Shown: positions 1 to 8,757, numbered from the stretch's first letter. The stretch: DNA of 51,343 nt from Vibrio maritimus (GCA_000755425.1 BBMT01000023.1:1-51343); one strand, 5' to 3'. A program made the numbers and translations. Notes: generated from the sequence alone by a model not told the origin.

Positions 1-381
1 GACAATCGGTGTTGCGGCTACTTTGGCGGTCAAATAGACCTTAATGCCCATTGCGGTTAGTACGCTGGCGGTATCGTGAGCAAACTGTTTTGAATCGATT
101 CTGCCATCATAGCCGACAATCACACCTCGTGTGTCCGCATTGTTTACTTGCTCAAGCAGATATTGCCCAAGTCCTGTTGCGGTTTCTTGGATAACGAGTC
201 GATTCATTCGGTTTGGCCCAGCGCCGACTTTGCCTCTGAGTCCTGCTGTACCAAACGCTAGACGAGCACTGAATCTATCCGCTAGCTCTTGTTGATCGTT
301 GCTATCGATAAGCTGTTGCAGCTCTTGACGAGTTTTTGAATCCGGGTCTCGTGCTAACCATTGAGTGATTGCTGTGGTCAT
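1..381 (-). CDS. Phosphoglucomutase/phosphomannomutase family protein, N-terminal part (runs off the window)
   Basis: The first 127 codons of an alpha-D-phosphohexomutase, cut by the left edge of the window. These enzymes move phosphate between C1 and C6 of glucose or mannose in the cytoplasm. Visible hallmarks are RLAFGTAGLRG (residues about 40-50) and VGYDGR (about 89-94), typical of the longer bacterial/eukaryotic PGM2-like branch. The catalytic phosphoserine loop lies outside the window, so the substrate cannot be decided. The ATG at 381 is preceded by a clear AAGGAG ribosome binding site. The gene is transcribed away from the exporter gene to its right. Confidence 0.85.
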   Translation of the reverse strand, partial: MTTAITQWLARDPDSKTRQELQQLIDSNDQQELADRFSARLAFGTAGLRGKVGAGPNRMNRLVIQETATGLGQYLLEQVNNADTRGVIVGYDGRIDSKQFAHDTASVLTAMGIKVYLTAKVAATPIV

Positions 382-522
382 GGTGTTCTCCTTGCCCGCA
401 GTGAATGGGCAGATGTCGCATCTTTAATGTCTTTAAGTGTAAATGACTCTTACTCTCATTTCTGGGGTGGCAATCGATAAAACTGTGTTTGATAAATCTT
501 AGCTCAATGATCAGGCGACGGG

Positions 523-1125
523 TCAACCTAGTATGGTGTATAGCCCAAACCCAATAAACAGTACCCCTGCGAACTTCTCTATCGGTTCTATATAAGTATT
601 GACCACTGACTTAAACGGTTTGGTGGTCAAAAAGTAGGGAAGGAGGATAAACCAACCTAAACAAATGGCGGTGATGACAAGGCCATATTCAACTTGGATC
701 CAAATTGATGTGTCGCCAGATATGACTTGGCTGAACACACTAATGAAGAAAAGCGTCGCTTTAGGGTTAAGGGTGTTGTTGATAAAGCCTTGCAACCAAA
801 AGTTACCATTCGATCTCGCTTTAGAGCAGTCAACATCGTCTTGTCTCGTCTTCAAAGATTGATACCCCAAGTAAATGAGGTAGCCCGCACCAACGTACTT
901 CATTCCTTGAAAAAGCAATTGAGAGTGAGAGGAAGCCAAATGAACAAGCCCAATGGAGTAAGAAATATGTATCCAAACGGCGGTAGCCACACCGCAAGCA
1001 GTCAACCATCCAGCCTTTCTTGAATGTACTACCGCATTGCGTGACACAATGAGAAAGTCCGGACCTGGGACGATAACTGTAATGATGGTTAGGGCAACTA
1101 ATGTAATGAGTTCTGGCGTGTTCAT
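523..1125 (-). CDS. LysE/RhtB family amino-acid exporter
   Basis: A 200-residue polytopic inner-membrane protein of the LysE/RhtB superfamily, which exports amino acids or their derivatives. The family signature VPGPDFLIVSRN follows the first membrane segment (residues about 19-30), and five to six hydrophobic segments follow. I chose the ATG at 1125 (MNTPEL), which has an AAGAGA ribosome site; the frame is open 13 codons further upstream but those residues are not family-like. It is divergent from a Lrp/AsnC regulator 118 bases away, the usual arrangement for an amino-acid-responsive regulator controlling its own exporter. The substrate is not visible from sequence. Confidence 0.9.
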   Translation of the reverse strand: MNTPELITLVALTIITVIVPGPDFLIVSRNAVVHSRKAGWLTACGVATAVWIHISYSIGLVHLASSHSQLLFQGMKYVGAGYLIYLGYQSLKTRQDDVDCSKARSNGNFWLQGFINNTLNPKATLFFISVFSQVISGDTSIWIQVEYGLVITAICLGWFILLPYFLTTKPFKSVVNTYIEPIEKFAGVLFIGFGLYTILG

Positions 1126-1243
1126 AGGTGTCTCTTGTTTTATGGGGGAGCCATGAGTATGCAAAATCTACCTGAAACAAGTTGGTTGATTTATCATCAG
1201 AACAGAGCCAGTATGAAATAGTTTTTCTTTAGTGGGCTGATAA

Positions 1244-1714
1244 ATGAAACAAAATACCGATAACCTTAGTAGAACGGATATAAACATACTTGAAGAGCTA
1301 CAAGGTGATAGCCGGATAACGGTGAGTGAGTTGGCAGAGCGCGTTAGCTTAAGTGATAGCCCTTGTTGGAGACGTTGGAAGAAGCTTGAGCAAGACGGTT
1401 ACATTACGGGTTATCATGCAAGCTTGGATCGTAAGAAGCTAGGGTTGCAAGTTGTTGGTTTTAGCCAAGTTCGTTTGAGTCGCCATCATCCTACCGATAC
1501 CGAGAAATTTGAAGATGCGGTCAATGAGTTAAGTTGGGTTATAACATGCTTTTGTATCGCTGGTGATGCGGATTATATTGTTCAGATTGTCGCTTATGAC
1601 CTCGACCAATATTATGAGCGAGTATCTGAACTGAGAAAATTACCGAGTGTATTTTCAATTCAATCTAGCATTGGCATTAAAGAAGTTAAAAATACACATA
1701 GGTTGCCCATTTAA
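1244..1714 (+). CDS. Lrp/AsnC family transcriptional regulator
   Basis: A 156-residue Lrp/AsnC regulator, the normal length for the family. The N-terminal winged helix-turn-helix (residues about 10-60) contains DINILEELQGDSRITVSELA and the recognition segment SLSDSPCWRRWKKLEQDGYI. The C-terminal ligand-binding RAM/AsnC domain follows, with the typical stretch CFCIAGDADYIVQIVAYDL. It is divergent from the LysE-type exporter gene. By family precedent it probably senses an amino acid and controls that exporter; this is inference from context. No obvious operator palindrome was identified in the 118-base spacer. Confidence 0.92.
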   Translation: MKQNTDNLSRTDINILEELQGDSRITVSELAERVSLSDSPCWRRWKKLEQDGYITGYHASLDRKKLGLQVVGFSQVRLSRHHPTDTEKFEDAVNELSWVITCFCIAGDADYIVQIVAYDLDQYYERVSELRKLPSVFSIQSSIGIKEVKNTHRLPI

Positions 1715-1903
1715 CTTGGGTCGACAGAGGCGTATTTGCTAGTCATCAATGAGTTAGATAGTTAGCTTTTTGACCTATTTAAAATTTCAATTGTCAGTGC
1801 TTGGTGGTTTTGTCATCAAAGTCGGTGAGCAATTATACTGGGCTATCTGTTGTCATTTGCCTTCTTGAACCGATTGAGAGAAGCGCTAAGTAAAGGGTAG
1901 AAC

Positions 1904-2145
1904 ATGGATCACGCAGCGATTCAAGCACTAACGTTGGCCTGCCCAACATGCAAGATTGAGGTCAAAAATGAGGAAGGTCGTACTTGCACTCGGTGTCAGG
2001 TTAGTTTCAATAAGACGCCATTCTGCCCTGATTGCGATACAAAGCTGGACGCATGAAAGCGTGTGGAAACGTAAGCTATTATTGCAATTGTTGTCGCATT
2101 CCAAAGTCACGATCCGTCATTGAATGGAAGTTGATTCCAGCGTAG
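1904..2145 (+). CDS. YfgJ-like zinc-ribbon protein (frameshifted in this assembly)
   Basis: A small protein with cysteine pairs spaced like a multi-zinc ribbon: CPTC (residues 13-16), CTRC, CPDC, and after a frame change KACGNVSYYCNCC. The pattern matches the YfgJ family (DUF1407), whose E. coli member is 71 residues with CPQC, CRSC, CPDC and LKACGAVDYFC. The reading frame stops at 2054-2056, but restoring one base at about 2050 (CTG GAx CGC ATG AAA) lets the C-terminal half continue to the stop at 2143-2145, giving 80 residues. This is probably a sequencing deletion. The function of the family is unknown. It is convergent with maoP; a palindrome at 2179-2200 separates the two. Confidence 0.7.
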
Positions 2146-2178
2146 TTACTCATTTTTCAGCGTACGAACATCAGTTGA

Positions 2179-2200
2179 AGCCCAATTTTCAAATTGGGCT
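2179..2200. terminator. Perfect hairpin between convergent genes
   Basis: The arms AGCCCAATTT (2179-2188) and AAATTGGGCT (2191-2200) are perfectly complementary around a 2-base spacer. It sits between the converging zinc-ribbon gene and maoP, where a shared terminator is expected. There is no strong T tract on either side, so it is a weak or factor-assisted terminator at best. Confidence 0.45.
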
Positions 2201-2238
2201 AACGTCTTCAGACGAACGGTTGAGCGCGAAACTGGGAT

Positions 2239-2640
2239 TTAGTCGTCTGAGCGAGACTCATCATCGACGATGTCATTACCAATGTCGTCATTACTATCAT
2301 CATAGTCAGACTCATCCTCGACGCTTTCATTCGCAGCCGCCTTTTTCCCATTTAGGGTATGGAACTTCTTCCGGTCTCGAGCGAGATGGATGTACTTGAT
2401 CCACGTTTTTTCGAGTTTGCTTTCTGCTTGCTTCTCATCGGCAACGACTTGCAGAAAATGGCGCTCCTCTTCAGACTCAGGCACGAGCTCGCCGCCTTCA
2501 AGTAAGTTCATCGTATCTCCGAAGCGGATCAATATCTCCTCTTCAGCAATGGTAAAGTCTCCGGATTTTGCAAACCCACGTCGAAACCGTTTGTTGTCGT
2601 AGAACGGTTTCTTTCCAAGACGAAAATCTACATTAGACAT
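2239..2640 (-). CDS. maoP: Macrodomain Ori protein MaoP (DUF413/YifE family)
   Basis: A 133-residue protein matching the DUF413/YifE family. The core PFYDNKRFRRGFAKSGDFTI, the PESEEERHF segment and WIKYIHLARDRKKFHTLNGK correspond segment by segment to E. coli MaoP ([38 protein letters not shown]). In E. coli MaoP acts with the maoS site to organise the Ori macrodomain; that function is from family knowledge. The C-terminus is a long acidic tail rich in Asp, Glu and Ser, longer than in E. coli (112 residues). I chose the ATG at 2640 (MSNVDF) because it has a GAGGGTGG ribosome site; the frame stays open further upstream. Confidence 0.85.
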   Translation of the reverse strand: MSNVDFRLGKKPFYDNKRFRRGFAKSGDFTIAEEEILIRFGDTMNLLEGGELVPESEEERHFLQVVADEKQAESKLEKTWIKYIHLARDRKKFHTLNGKKAAANESVEDESDYDDSNDDIGNDIVDDESRSDD

Positions 2641-2900
2641 AGCCACCCTCATAAAATGACGTTTATCATCAAACTCTGCCTCAGTATAGACAGAGCTTTG
2701 GCGTTTTTTGAAATTTTGCCAGACGATTAATTTAAGCATTTAGTAAGTCGTTACTTTCACGCGAAAATTTGAAACTTAGATGACAATGCTATGAAGCTTT
2801 CCTTGCAAAAATTCGCTTATGTTGAGTTCCGAAAATGGCTAGTCACTGGACTCACTTGGTTTACACTGGACACTAATGACAAATAGAACGAGGCGACATA

Positions 2901-4273
2901 GTGGCGGTAATCTCAATGACGAACGAACAGTATCAGCAGGCGAGGCTTGCGCGCGACGCCCGCTTTGATGGCGTGTTTTTTGTCGGTGTTAAAACCACCG
3001 GCATATTTTGTCGGCCGATTTGTCCTGCGAACTTGGCGAAAGAGCACAATGTAAGTTATTTTCAGCATGCTCATGCTGCCCTTGAGGCAGGGTATCGTCC
3101 TTGCTTACGTTGCCGCCCTGAAAGTGCCCCTAATTCATGGGCCTGGCTTGGTGCGGAAACCAGTTTTCGCCGGGCTCTTGCGCTTATCGAGCAAGGGGCG
3201 CTAAACCAGTCCAGTTGCGAGGCACTGAGTGACCGTTTAGGGATTAGTAGCCGTTATCTGCGTCAGTTATTTCAAGAGCACCTAGGGTTTCGCCCAAGAA
3301 ATACGCTCAGTACCATCAACTGATGTTTGCAAAGCAGCTTCTTCATCATAGCCACCTGTCGATCTCGGATATTGGCTTTGCCTGCGGCTTCAATAGCGTA
3401 AGGCGATTTAATGATGCGTTTAAGAAGACGCTTAAGTTAACGCCATCGGAATTGCGGCGCGGAGACGGAAAAGTCACTGCCCGGAACGAAGTCTATTTAG
3501 CTTATCGTGGTGCTTATGATTGGCCTGCAATGCTTGGTTTTCTTCAAAAGCGTGCGATCAGTGGCGTTGAGCGAGTGACTGAGCAAAGCTATGAACGCTA
3601 CGTAGATATCGATGGGACGCTCGCATGGTTTCGTCTGTTTGCTGATTTAGAAGGGGCGCAGACGGTTAAAGTCGAGTTCGAATTGGAACAGGTCACCAAG
3701 TTGGCCAGTTTGTTGAGTGGTATCAAGCGTGTATTCGATCTCGATACCGACATTACTGCCGTCGAATCCCATCTACATGCTGTCGACGAGGCACTTATTC
3801 TAAAGCCGGGTCTTAGATTGCCTGGAGTTTGGTCAACTTGGGAAGCGGGCGCTCGGGCAGTTCTTGGACAGCAGGTATCCGTAAAAGCGGCGATAGGTCA
3901 GCTCAATCTTTTGACTGATACTATGGGTCAGTGTCTTTCTGGTCAGAAAGTGTTTCCGACACCCGATTTTATAGCAGGCAAAGATCTTAGCTTTTTGCGC
4001 ATGCCTGAAAGTAGAAAAGAAACCTTATTGCGACTTGCCAGCCACCTATGCGAACACCCAGACGATCATCCCGATAACTGGTTGTCACTAAAAGGTATCG
4101 GGCCGTGGACAGTCAACTATGCAAAAATGCGAGGTTTATCGTCGCCAGATTTACTACTTAGTTCAGATCTGATTGTTAAAAAGTACTTGGTTGATCATAG
4201 CGAAGTTAACGCAGAGCATACTGCACCGTGGGGCAGCTATGCCACTCTTCACTGTTGGAGTCATTTCTCATGA
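2901..4273 (+). CDS. Ada-AlkA type bifunctional alkylation-repair regulator/glycosylase (frameshifted in this assembly)
   Basis: A fusion of an Ada-type N-terminus with an AlkA 3-methyladenine DNA glycosylase. The zinc/methyl-acceptor cysteines are Cys37, Cys41, Cys68 and Cys71 (TTGIFCRPIC, PCLRC), spaced as in E. coli Ada. An AraC helix-turn-helix region follows (residues about 85-190), then the AlkA domain with the helix-hairpin-helix LKGIGPWTVNYAKMRG and the catalytic Asp in LSSDLIVKK. The frame breaks at 3285-3287, where GGG must be GGGG to join LGISSRYLRQLFQEHLG to VSPKKYAQYHQLMFAKQ; the restored protein has 457 residues. The start is the GTG at 2901 behind AACGAGG; the ATG at 2916 is an alternative. 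Its stop overlaps the next start as ATGA, so the two genes are translationally coupled. Confidence 0.88.
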
Positions 4274-4746
4274 ATTATTATACTGTGCTCAAAAGTGAGC
4301 TAGGGCCTATTACTGTTCAAGCTAATAATGAGGGTTTATTAGGTATTTGGTTTGAGCAGCACACAACTTGCCCCGATGTGCTAGGGGAGCACAACCCAAG
4401 CCATCCAATGCTCAAACAAGCCGAAAATGAGCTAAGGGAGTATTTCGCAGGTGAACGTCAAGCGTTTACTCTGCCGCTTGCTGCGATAGGCACTGAGTTT
4501 CAACGTAAGGTTTGGAAAGCACTTTGTGAAATTCCCTATGGCGAAGCGATTAGCTATCAAGAGCTTGCCCATCGAGTAGGTAATCCAAAGGCGGTTAGGG
4601 CGGTAGGAACGGCGAATGGTAAGAATCCGCTGTCTATCGTTGTGCCTTGTCACCGAGTGGTGGGTAAAGATGGCAAGCTATCCGGTTACGCTGGTGGTGT
4701 GGAGCGAAAACTTAGATTACTCAATTTAGAGTCAGATAATCGCTGA
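4270..4746 (+). CDS. ogt: Methylated-DNA--[protein]-cysteine S-methyltransferase
   Basis: A 158-residue O6-alkylguanine-DNA alkyltransferase. The suicide cysteine is Cys127 in IVVPCHRVVGKDGKLSGYAG, preceded by the DNA-binding helix-turn-helix FQRKVWKALCEIPYGEAISY. It takes the alkyl group from O6-methylguanine onto itself irreversibly. The ATG at 4270 overlaps the stop of the Ada-AlkA gene by ATGA, so regulator, glycosylase and methyltransferase form one alkylation-damage operon. The N-terminal ferredoxin-like domain (MNYYTVLKSELGPITVQ) is complete, so this is a full-length Ogt-type enzyme. Confidence 0.93.
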   Translation: MNYYTVLKSELGPITVQANNEGLLGIWFEQHTTCPDVLGEHNPSHPMLKQAENELREYFAGERQAFTLPLAAIGTEFQRKVWKALCEIPYGEAISYQELAHRVGNPKAVRAVGTANGKNPLSIVVPCHRVVGKDGKLSGYAGGVERKLRLLNLESDNR

Positions 4747-4884
4747 TTTTTGGCACATTATGTTCGCCGCCTTCGAATTGAACGGGTCGATTGCCAGTCA
4801 ACCTTTATTGTTGATTACTGTGCAACTAGTAACATTAGAGGGTTACGTATTTTGTCAATATTCCTACTATGAGAACCATCGCGA

Positions 4885-4917
4885 TTGCATTTTGCATTTA
4901 ACTTTGCATTTTTGCAA
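4885..4917 (+). promoter_or_regulatory. Two LuxO-binding boxes upstream of qrr
   Basis: Two dyads resembling the LuxO consensus TTGCA-W3-TGCAA: TTGCATTTTGCAT at 4885-4897 and TTGCATTTTTGCAA at 4904-4917. They end about 76 bases before the sigma-54 promoter, an enhancer-like distance fitting a bacterial enhancer-binding protein. LuxO-phosphate activating qrr genes at low cell density is established in Vibrio; its action here is inferred. Confidence 0.75.
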
Positions 4918-4991
4918 ATGTGATATGAACGTTATTTCCCTGAAATTGGTGTAGAATTGACCAAATTCAATAAAAAAGAGACTTTAAAAAG

Positions 4992-5009
4992 TTGGCACGC
5001 ATACTGCAT
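4992..5009 (+). promoter_or_regulatory. Sigma-54 promoter of qrr
   Basis: TTGGCACGCATACTGCAT has the -24 GG (4994-4995) and -12 GC (5006-5007) elements in the exact sigma-54 spacing (consensus TGGCACG-N4-TTGCW). It predicts transcription start at about 5018-5020, precisely where the first stem of the Qrr RNA begins. Confidence 0.88.
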
Positions 5010-5017
5010 TAGTAATA

Positions 5018-5127
5018 GTGACCCTTTTTAAGCCGAGGGTCACCTAGCCAACTGACGTTGTTAGTGAACCTATTTTGTTCACACTTGTATATAGCCAGTC
5101 ACACGTAATTCGTGGCTGGCTTTTTTT
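5018..5127 (+). ncRNA. qrr: Qrr quorum-regulatory small RNA
   Basis: A roughly 110-base small RNA of the Qrr family, the Hfq-dependent regulators that link LuxO to the LuxR/HapR and AphA master regulators. The hallmark core AACTGACGTTGTTAGTGAA lies at 5050-5068, preceded by CTAGCC, identical as far as I recall to the core shared by Vibrio Qrr RNAs. Stem 1 pairs GTGACCC (5018-5024) with GGGTCAC (5037-5043). A second stem pairs GTGAAC (5064-5069) with GTTCAC (5077-5082). The rho-independent terminator pairs AGCCAGTCAC (5093-5102) with GTGGCTGGCT (5112-5121) and runs into seven T. It has its own sigma-54 promoter and LuxO boxes. There is no luxO gene next to it, so it is one of the dispersed copies (not the luxO-linked qrr1); which number cannot be told. 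Confidence 0.93.
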
Positions 5128-5226
5128 CTTTCTAGGTTTAGGAAAGGCTCTTTCCAAGCCCACTCCTTCCCTTCGAATGATTAACTTTCCATTACTAAGC
5201 CTTTCGCTTGCCACACCTTGTACGTA

Positions 5227-6772
5227 TCAAACTATGTCTCCAAGCGTTTGATTTGCGCCATCCTGACAACCTTCATAGCAACTTGGTTTACGCGGACAAA
5301 CAGCACCTCGGGAGCAGATTAATCGAGCATCGCCTTCAATACCACGCTCCACCCAGTTGATATTCAGTATTTTGGCAACGGTTTGCAGGTCTTTCTTGAT
5401 ATGACGCGGGATGGTGACACTACCACCGCCTTCAACGCACGAACGCTTAAGTTCGCTGGCGATGTCTAATGCATTGCCTCCCTGCGCATCAATGGCTGGG
5501 TTGAGATCGATGCCCGCACACAGAACTCGATTATTACCTGCAGGATCGGTCATGTTGATGGATTCACAACAATAGATCCTTGGTTCATCACCGACATTCA
5601 ATATAGATATTTGCGCCGACGAACCATTTTGTGGCTCAGATAACCTTCTAAATACTGCCCAGTGCTGACAGGGGTCATTAACCATCCGCATGTTTCCCCA
5701 CGGAAGCGGAATACCATTTCCGCGGTATACGGCCTTGAGTTTCCCTGGACCATAAGCATCGAAATAGTGCCAGTGAGGATATGGTGACACAACAGTCATA
5801 CGGCGCATAGCTACCGAAGGTGATACGCCGACCCGTTTGTGAACATCAATCTCATAGCCGCTTCGGTCGAGAAGTTGTCGAAAGGGCACCTTGGGGCACA
5901 GTAGTGCCCCAGCAAAGAAGCTGGATTCAAAATCGCGCCATGCTTGAAGGATATCCTGTGAGTTGAGCGCCGAAGAGGATTGATGAGCATTGCTGTCGTC
6001 CCAGGTATTTTGGTTGCCAACGCTAAGCACACTTTTTAATCCTTCATCGCTATGCAGAATGCGATGACCGATATACACCGCTAAATCGTACTTTAGGCGC
6101 GTCGGGTAGGCTTTAAGGATTTCGTTGAGGTAGATGGTGCCAGGAGGCTCAAAGAATGACGTTACCAGCTGCTTAGCGTTCACCCAAGTTCGTCCACCAC
6201 ATCTTTGGGAGTCCGGTTTACCCATTGCACGCGCAGCCCTAAATCGCTCGCAATATCGATGAGATCTTCAATCGAGAGATTGAGTCGTTTCAAGCCAACG
6301 TCTTCTGCGGCACGTTCAAGATCGGGGAAGTGGTTCTGCAAACTTTCCTGATGCGCGCGTATTAACAAGTGAGCAAATTGACGACCCGTGATCCCGGTTT
6401 GCGAGAGCATTTCGGGAATGGCGATCTGCAAAATGTCATTGGAGAACAAAAAGCTTGGCTCAAGCGCCATACCACTTATTCCGCCGCGATTTCCTTTTAC
6501 CGGGGTAATTTCATCTGGCTCGGGTTCATTGTCGAGAAACCAAGCGGGATCCTTTTGAAATACTTCGGCGATCACCTCCAGCATATCGATGCTAGGGACG
6601 CGCTTTCCACGTTCAATCATCGACAGGTAAGAGACGGAAGGCGCGTACTCTGGGTTGACGCGAATACAACGCGCAGACAGATCTTCCATGGTTAAGTGGT
6701 TACGTTTTCGTAGGTTACGAACTTTGGTGCCCAAAAATGGGACTGGCGGATCAGACTTTTCGACACTGGCAT
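5227..6772 (-). CDS. XRE-family regulator with DUF3612 (ScfR/RamB-like) C-terminal region (frameshifted in this assembly)
   Basis: A regulator of about 515 residues once two single-base deletions are restored. An XRE helix-turn-helix lies at residues about 16-80 (VRNLRKRNHLTMEDLSARC, SVSYLSMIERGKRVPSIDML). A long C-terminal region with RLKYDLAVYIGHRILHS, DFESSFFAGALLCPKVPFRQ and a cysteine-rich end (CSRGAVCPRKPSCYEGC) resembles the DUF3612/short-chain-acyl regulator families (relatives of RamB). Frame break one is at 6733-6737 (A5 should be A6), joining MPVSKSLIRQSHF to LGTKVRNLRK and setting the start at the ATG at 6772. Break two is at 6182-6184 (CCC should be CCCC), joining DVVDEL-G to VNAKQLVTSFF. 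Three 14-base-spaced repeats sit at its start and may be its operator. It is divergent from an unknown gene it may control. Confidence 0.78.
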
Positions 6773-6773
6773 T

Positions 6774-6811
6774 TTGTAAAATTCACATTGTAAAATTTTT
6801 GTTGTGAAATT
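6774..6811. promoter_or_regulatory. Three phased repeats in the divergent promoter region
   Basis: Three copies of TTGTRAAATT at 6774-6783, 6788-6797 and 6802-6811, all starting exactly 14 bases apart. They sit between the DUF3612 regulator start (6772) and the divergent gene start (6929). Repeats of this kind are typical regulator-binding sites; autoregulation is an inference. Confidence 0.5.
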
Positions 6812-6928
6812 GTAGTCAAAAACACGCTAGTCTACAAAGTATACAAATCACAAAACGAATATAAATTTAAACATCCGTTTGGGTTGATTACTCTAATTTG
6901 GATCTAGCAGCAGTAAGAGGGATAGACT

Positions 6929-7501
6929 ATGAACATGCTGACATTCGATAAAACAGAACTTCATAAGAACCATTCAACCTTTATCGCAGAAGCCGTGTTC
7001 GCCGTCGAGATGGTCAAAGCTGATGAGCAGATGGAAAAACAAAAGATGGCGAAACAGCTGCTAGACACCCTATTTCCTCTTGAGAAAGGTTCACATGAGG
7101 ACGTGGTGAGTTACGAAATTGACTATCGTCACGTACAGGCGTATTTCAAAAATGGTGAGCATACGGGACTAAAGCGTGCCAAGCACTTTGTGGCCTACCT
7201 TGGTGACAAATGTGCACCAGAAGGTATTTTGCTTCGCGATGAAAGCGGTACTCACCTAGAGGTAACGATTGGTCGTCGTAAAGGTACTGGTAATTTAGAG
7301 CTGGTAGAAATTGAAGACATTCAATTGGAAACATGTACCACGTTTGGTCAGTCAGAAAACTGTCACGCTTCGGGAATTCGTCACTGGGTTAGTCTAGTGA
7401 AAGGCGATGAGCAAGGACGACCACGCGCTTGCAGTGAGGATAAAGAGTACACCGCGAAAAACGGTGATGATTACACATTAGGATTTAGCTTCGCATTTTA
7501 A
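6929..7501 (+). CDS. Conserved-looking protein of unknown function, divergent from the DUF3612 regulator
   Basis: A 190-residue soluble protein I do not recognise. It has no signal peptide or membrane segment. It begins with a helical, charged N-terminus (FIAEAVFAVEMVKADEQMEK), then a mixed part with a basic patch (TIGRRKGTGNLELVEIEDI), and a C-terminal part with three cysteines (ETCTTFGQSENCHASGIRHW and RACSEDKEY). The end, DDYTLGFSFAF, has alternating hydrophobics like a terminal beta strand. The ATG at 6929 has an AGAGGG ribosome site. It stands alone between its divergent regulator and a terminator at 7549-7577, suggesting it is the main target of that regulator. Ordinary codon use gives no sign of transfer. 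Confidence 0.75.
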   Translation: MNMLTFDKTELHKNHSTFIAEAVFAVEMVKADEQMEKQKMAKQLLDTLFPLEKGSHEDVVSYEIDYRHVQAYFKNGEHTGLKRAKHFVAYLGDKCAPEGILLRDESGTHLEVTIGRRKGTGNLELVEIEDIQLETCTTFGQSENCHASGIRHWVSLVKGDEQGRPRACSEDKEYTAKNGDDYTLGFSFAF

Positions 7502-7548
7502 TTCACGCTAGCACATTTATTATTACCGCATTTTCCTTTGGTAGTATT

Positions 7549-7577
7549 GCCCCGCCTTTACGGTGGGGCGTTTTTTT
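7549..7577 (+). terminator. Rho-independent terminator
   Basis: GCCCCGCC (7549-7556), a short loop, then GGTGGGGC (7562-7569) and G plus seven T (7571-7577). It closes the unknown gene at 6929-7501 and overlaps the stop of the convergent diguanylate cyclase gene. Confidence 0.88.
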
Positions 7578-8597
7578 AGAACGGCATCACTCGGTTGCGA
7601 CCAGAGCGTTTAGCGTCGTAAAGCTGCTTGTCGGCACGATCAACCAGCGACGCGTAGCTGTCACCTGTTATGAATTCTGCCACGCCAAAAGAGGCGGTAA
7701 TATTGCCGACTTTTTGGCCGTTTTTACGATCTTTAATGGTCATTTTTTCAATGGCTAATCTCAGAGCATCTGCCATTTGTCTTGCTACGCGCAGTGATTT
7801 GTTTGGCACAATCAGCGCGAACTCTTCACCACCGAATCGATAGGCAGTAATGCCACCACGACAAGCTTGCTTAAGACGTTGAGAGATCCCCTTCAAAATT
7901 GTGTCACCGAACAAGTGACCCATTTCATCGTTGAATTTTTTAAAGTGGTCGATATCTAACAGAATCAAACTCAGCGGCTGCTTGGCTTCGCAAAACATGG
8001 TCAAGTCGGCATCAAAAGCGCCACGGTTGTATAACGTGGTTAAACTGTCGAACATGGCGTTACACTGGACTTTTGCTAGCTGAGACTTGAGACGGCTGAT
8101 CTCGTCACTGGCATTTTTTAGCTGCCCATGAATAAAGTCGGTTGAATGCCTGATCTCACTCGCTTCATCGACTAACTGTTTGATAAGAGGCATGACCTCA
8201 TCGAGGGTAGGAGCCCGTTCAGCATCTAGCTTGAAGACAAGCCGTCAAAGCTATGCTCGAGTGCTTGTGAAAAGTCGCTGGTGTCACTGAGTGCGTCATC
8301 CATAGAGCTCGACATCTCAGTCACAATCGCTTCGAGGTTTTGTTTTAAACCTTGAAGATCCACTTCTGCTTTTTCAGCAATATGGTTTCGGTAAAGTGAG
8401 GCGGAATTGACAGGTGGAAGGACATCGTAATCTTTTAGAATGGCGTCCATATCGGCATTTAACTCAGGAATAGTTTGATCCACATAGGTATACCACAACG
8501 CGTAATTCGCCGGCGTCGCCGGTACGTGATGTTTGACCATCAGCGGTACCGCCTTTTTTAGGTTGGCGGCCGATTTTTGAAAATCGTTTTTCTTCAT
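7576..8597 (-). CDS. Diguanylate cyclase, GGDEF family (frameshifted in this assembly)
   Basis: A 340-residue GGDEF protein that makes cyclic di-GMP. The N-terminal half (MKKNDFQKSAANLKKAVPLM...) is a soluble helical region without membrane segments, followed by a coiled coil (STDFIHGQLKNASDEISRLK) that probably drives dimerisation. The catalytic domain starts near FDSLTTLYNRGAFD, with the metal/substrate motif LILLDIDHFKKFND and the active site FGGEEF (residue about 255). The position of the inhibitory RxxD site reads RGGI, so classical product inhibition is probably lost. One missing A at about 8231 breaks the frame; restoring it joins SFDGLSS to KLDAERAPTLDEVMPLI. No receiver or PAS domain is seen, so the input signal is unknown. 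Confidence 0.87.
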
Positions 8598-8757
8598 AGT
8601 CCCTTCGTTGTCCTTAGCTCATTCCGATATTTGCCATGTTTTCTTGTAGTTATTTTTTCTGTATAGCTTTGTAATTATCTAATGAGATGAGTAAATTGTC
8701 ACTTTCGGATCCTCAGTTTTTGAAAATAGACACTAAAAAAGGCGTGATCTTGCTTCC

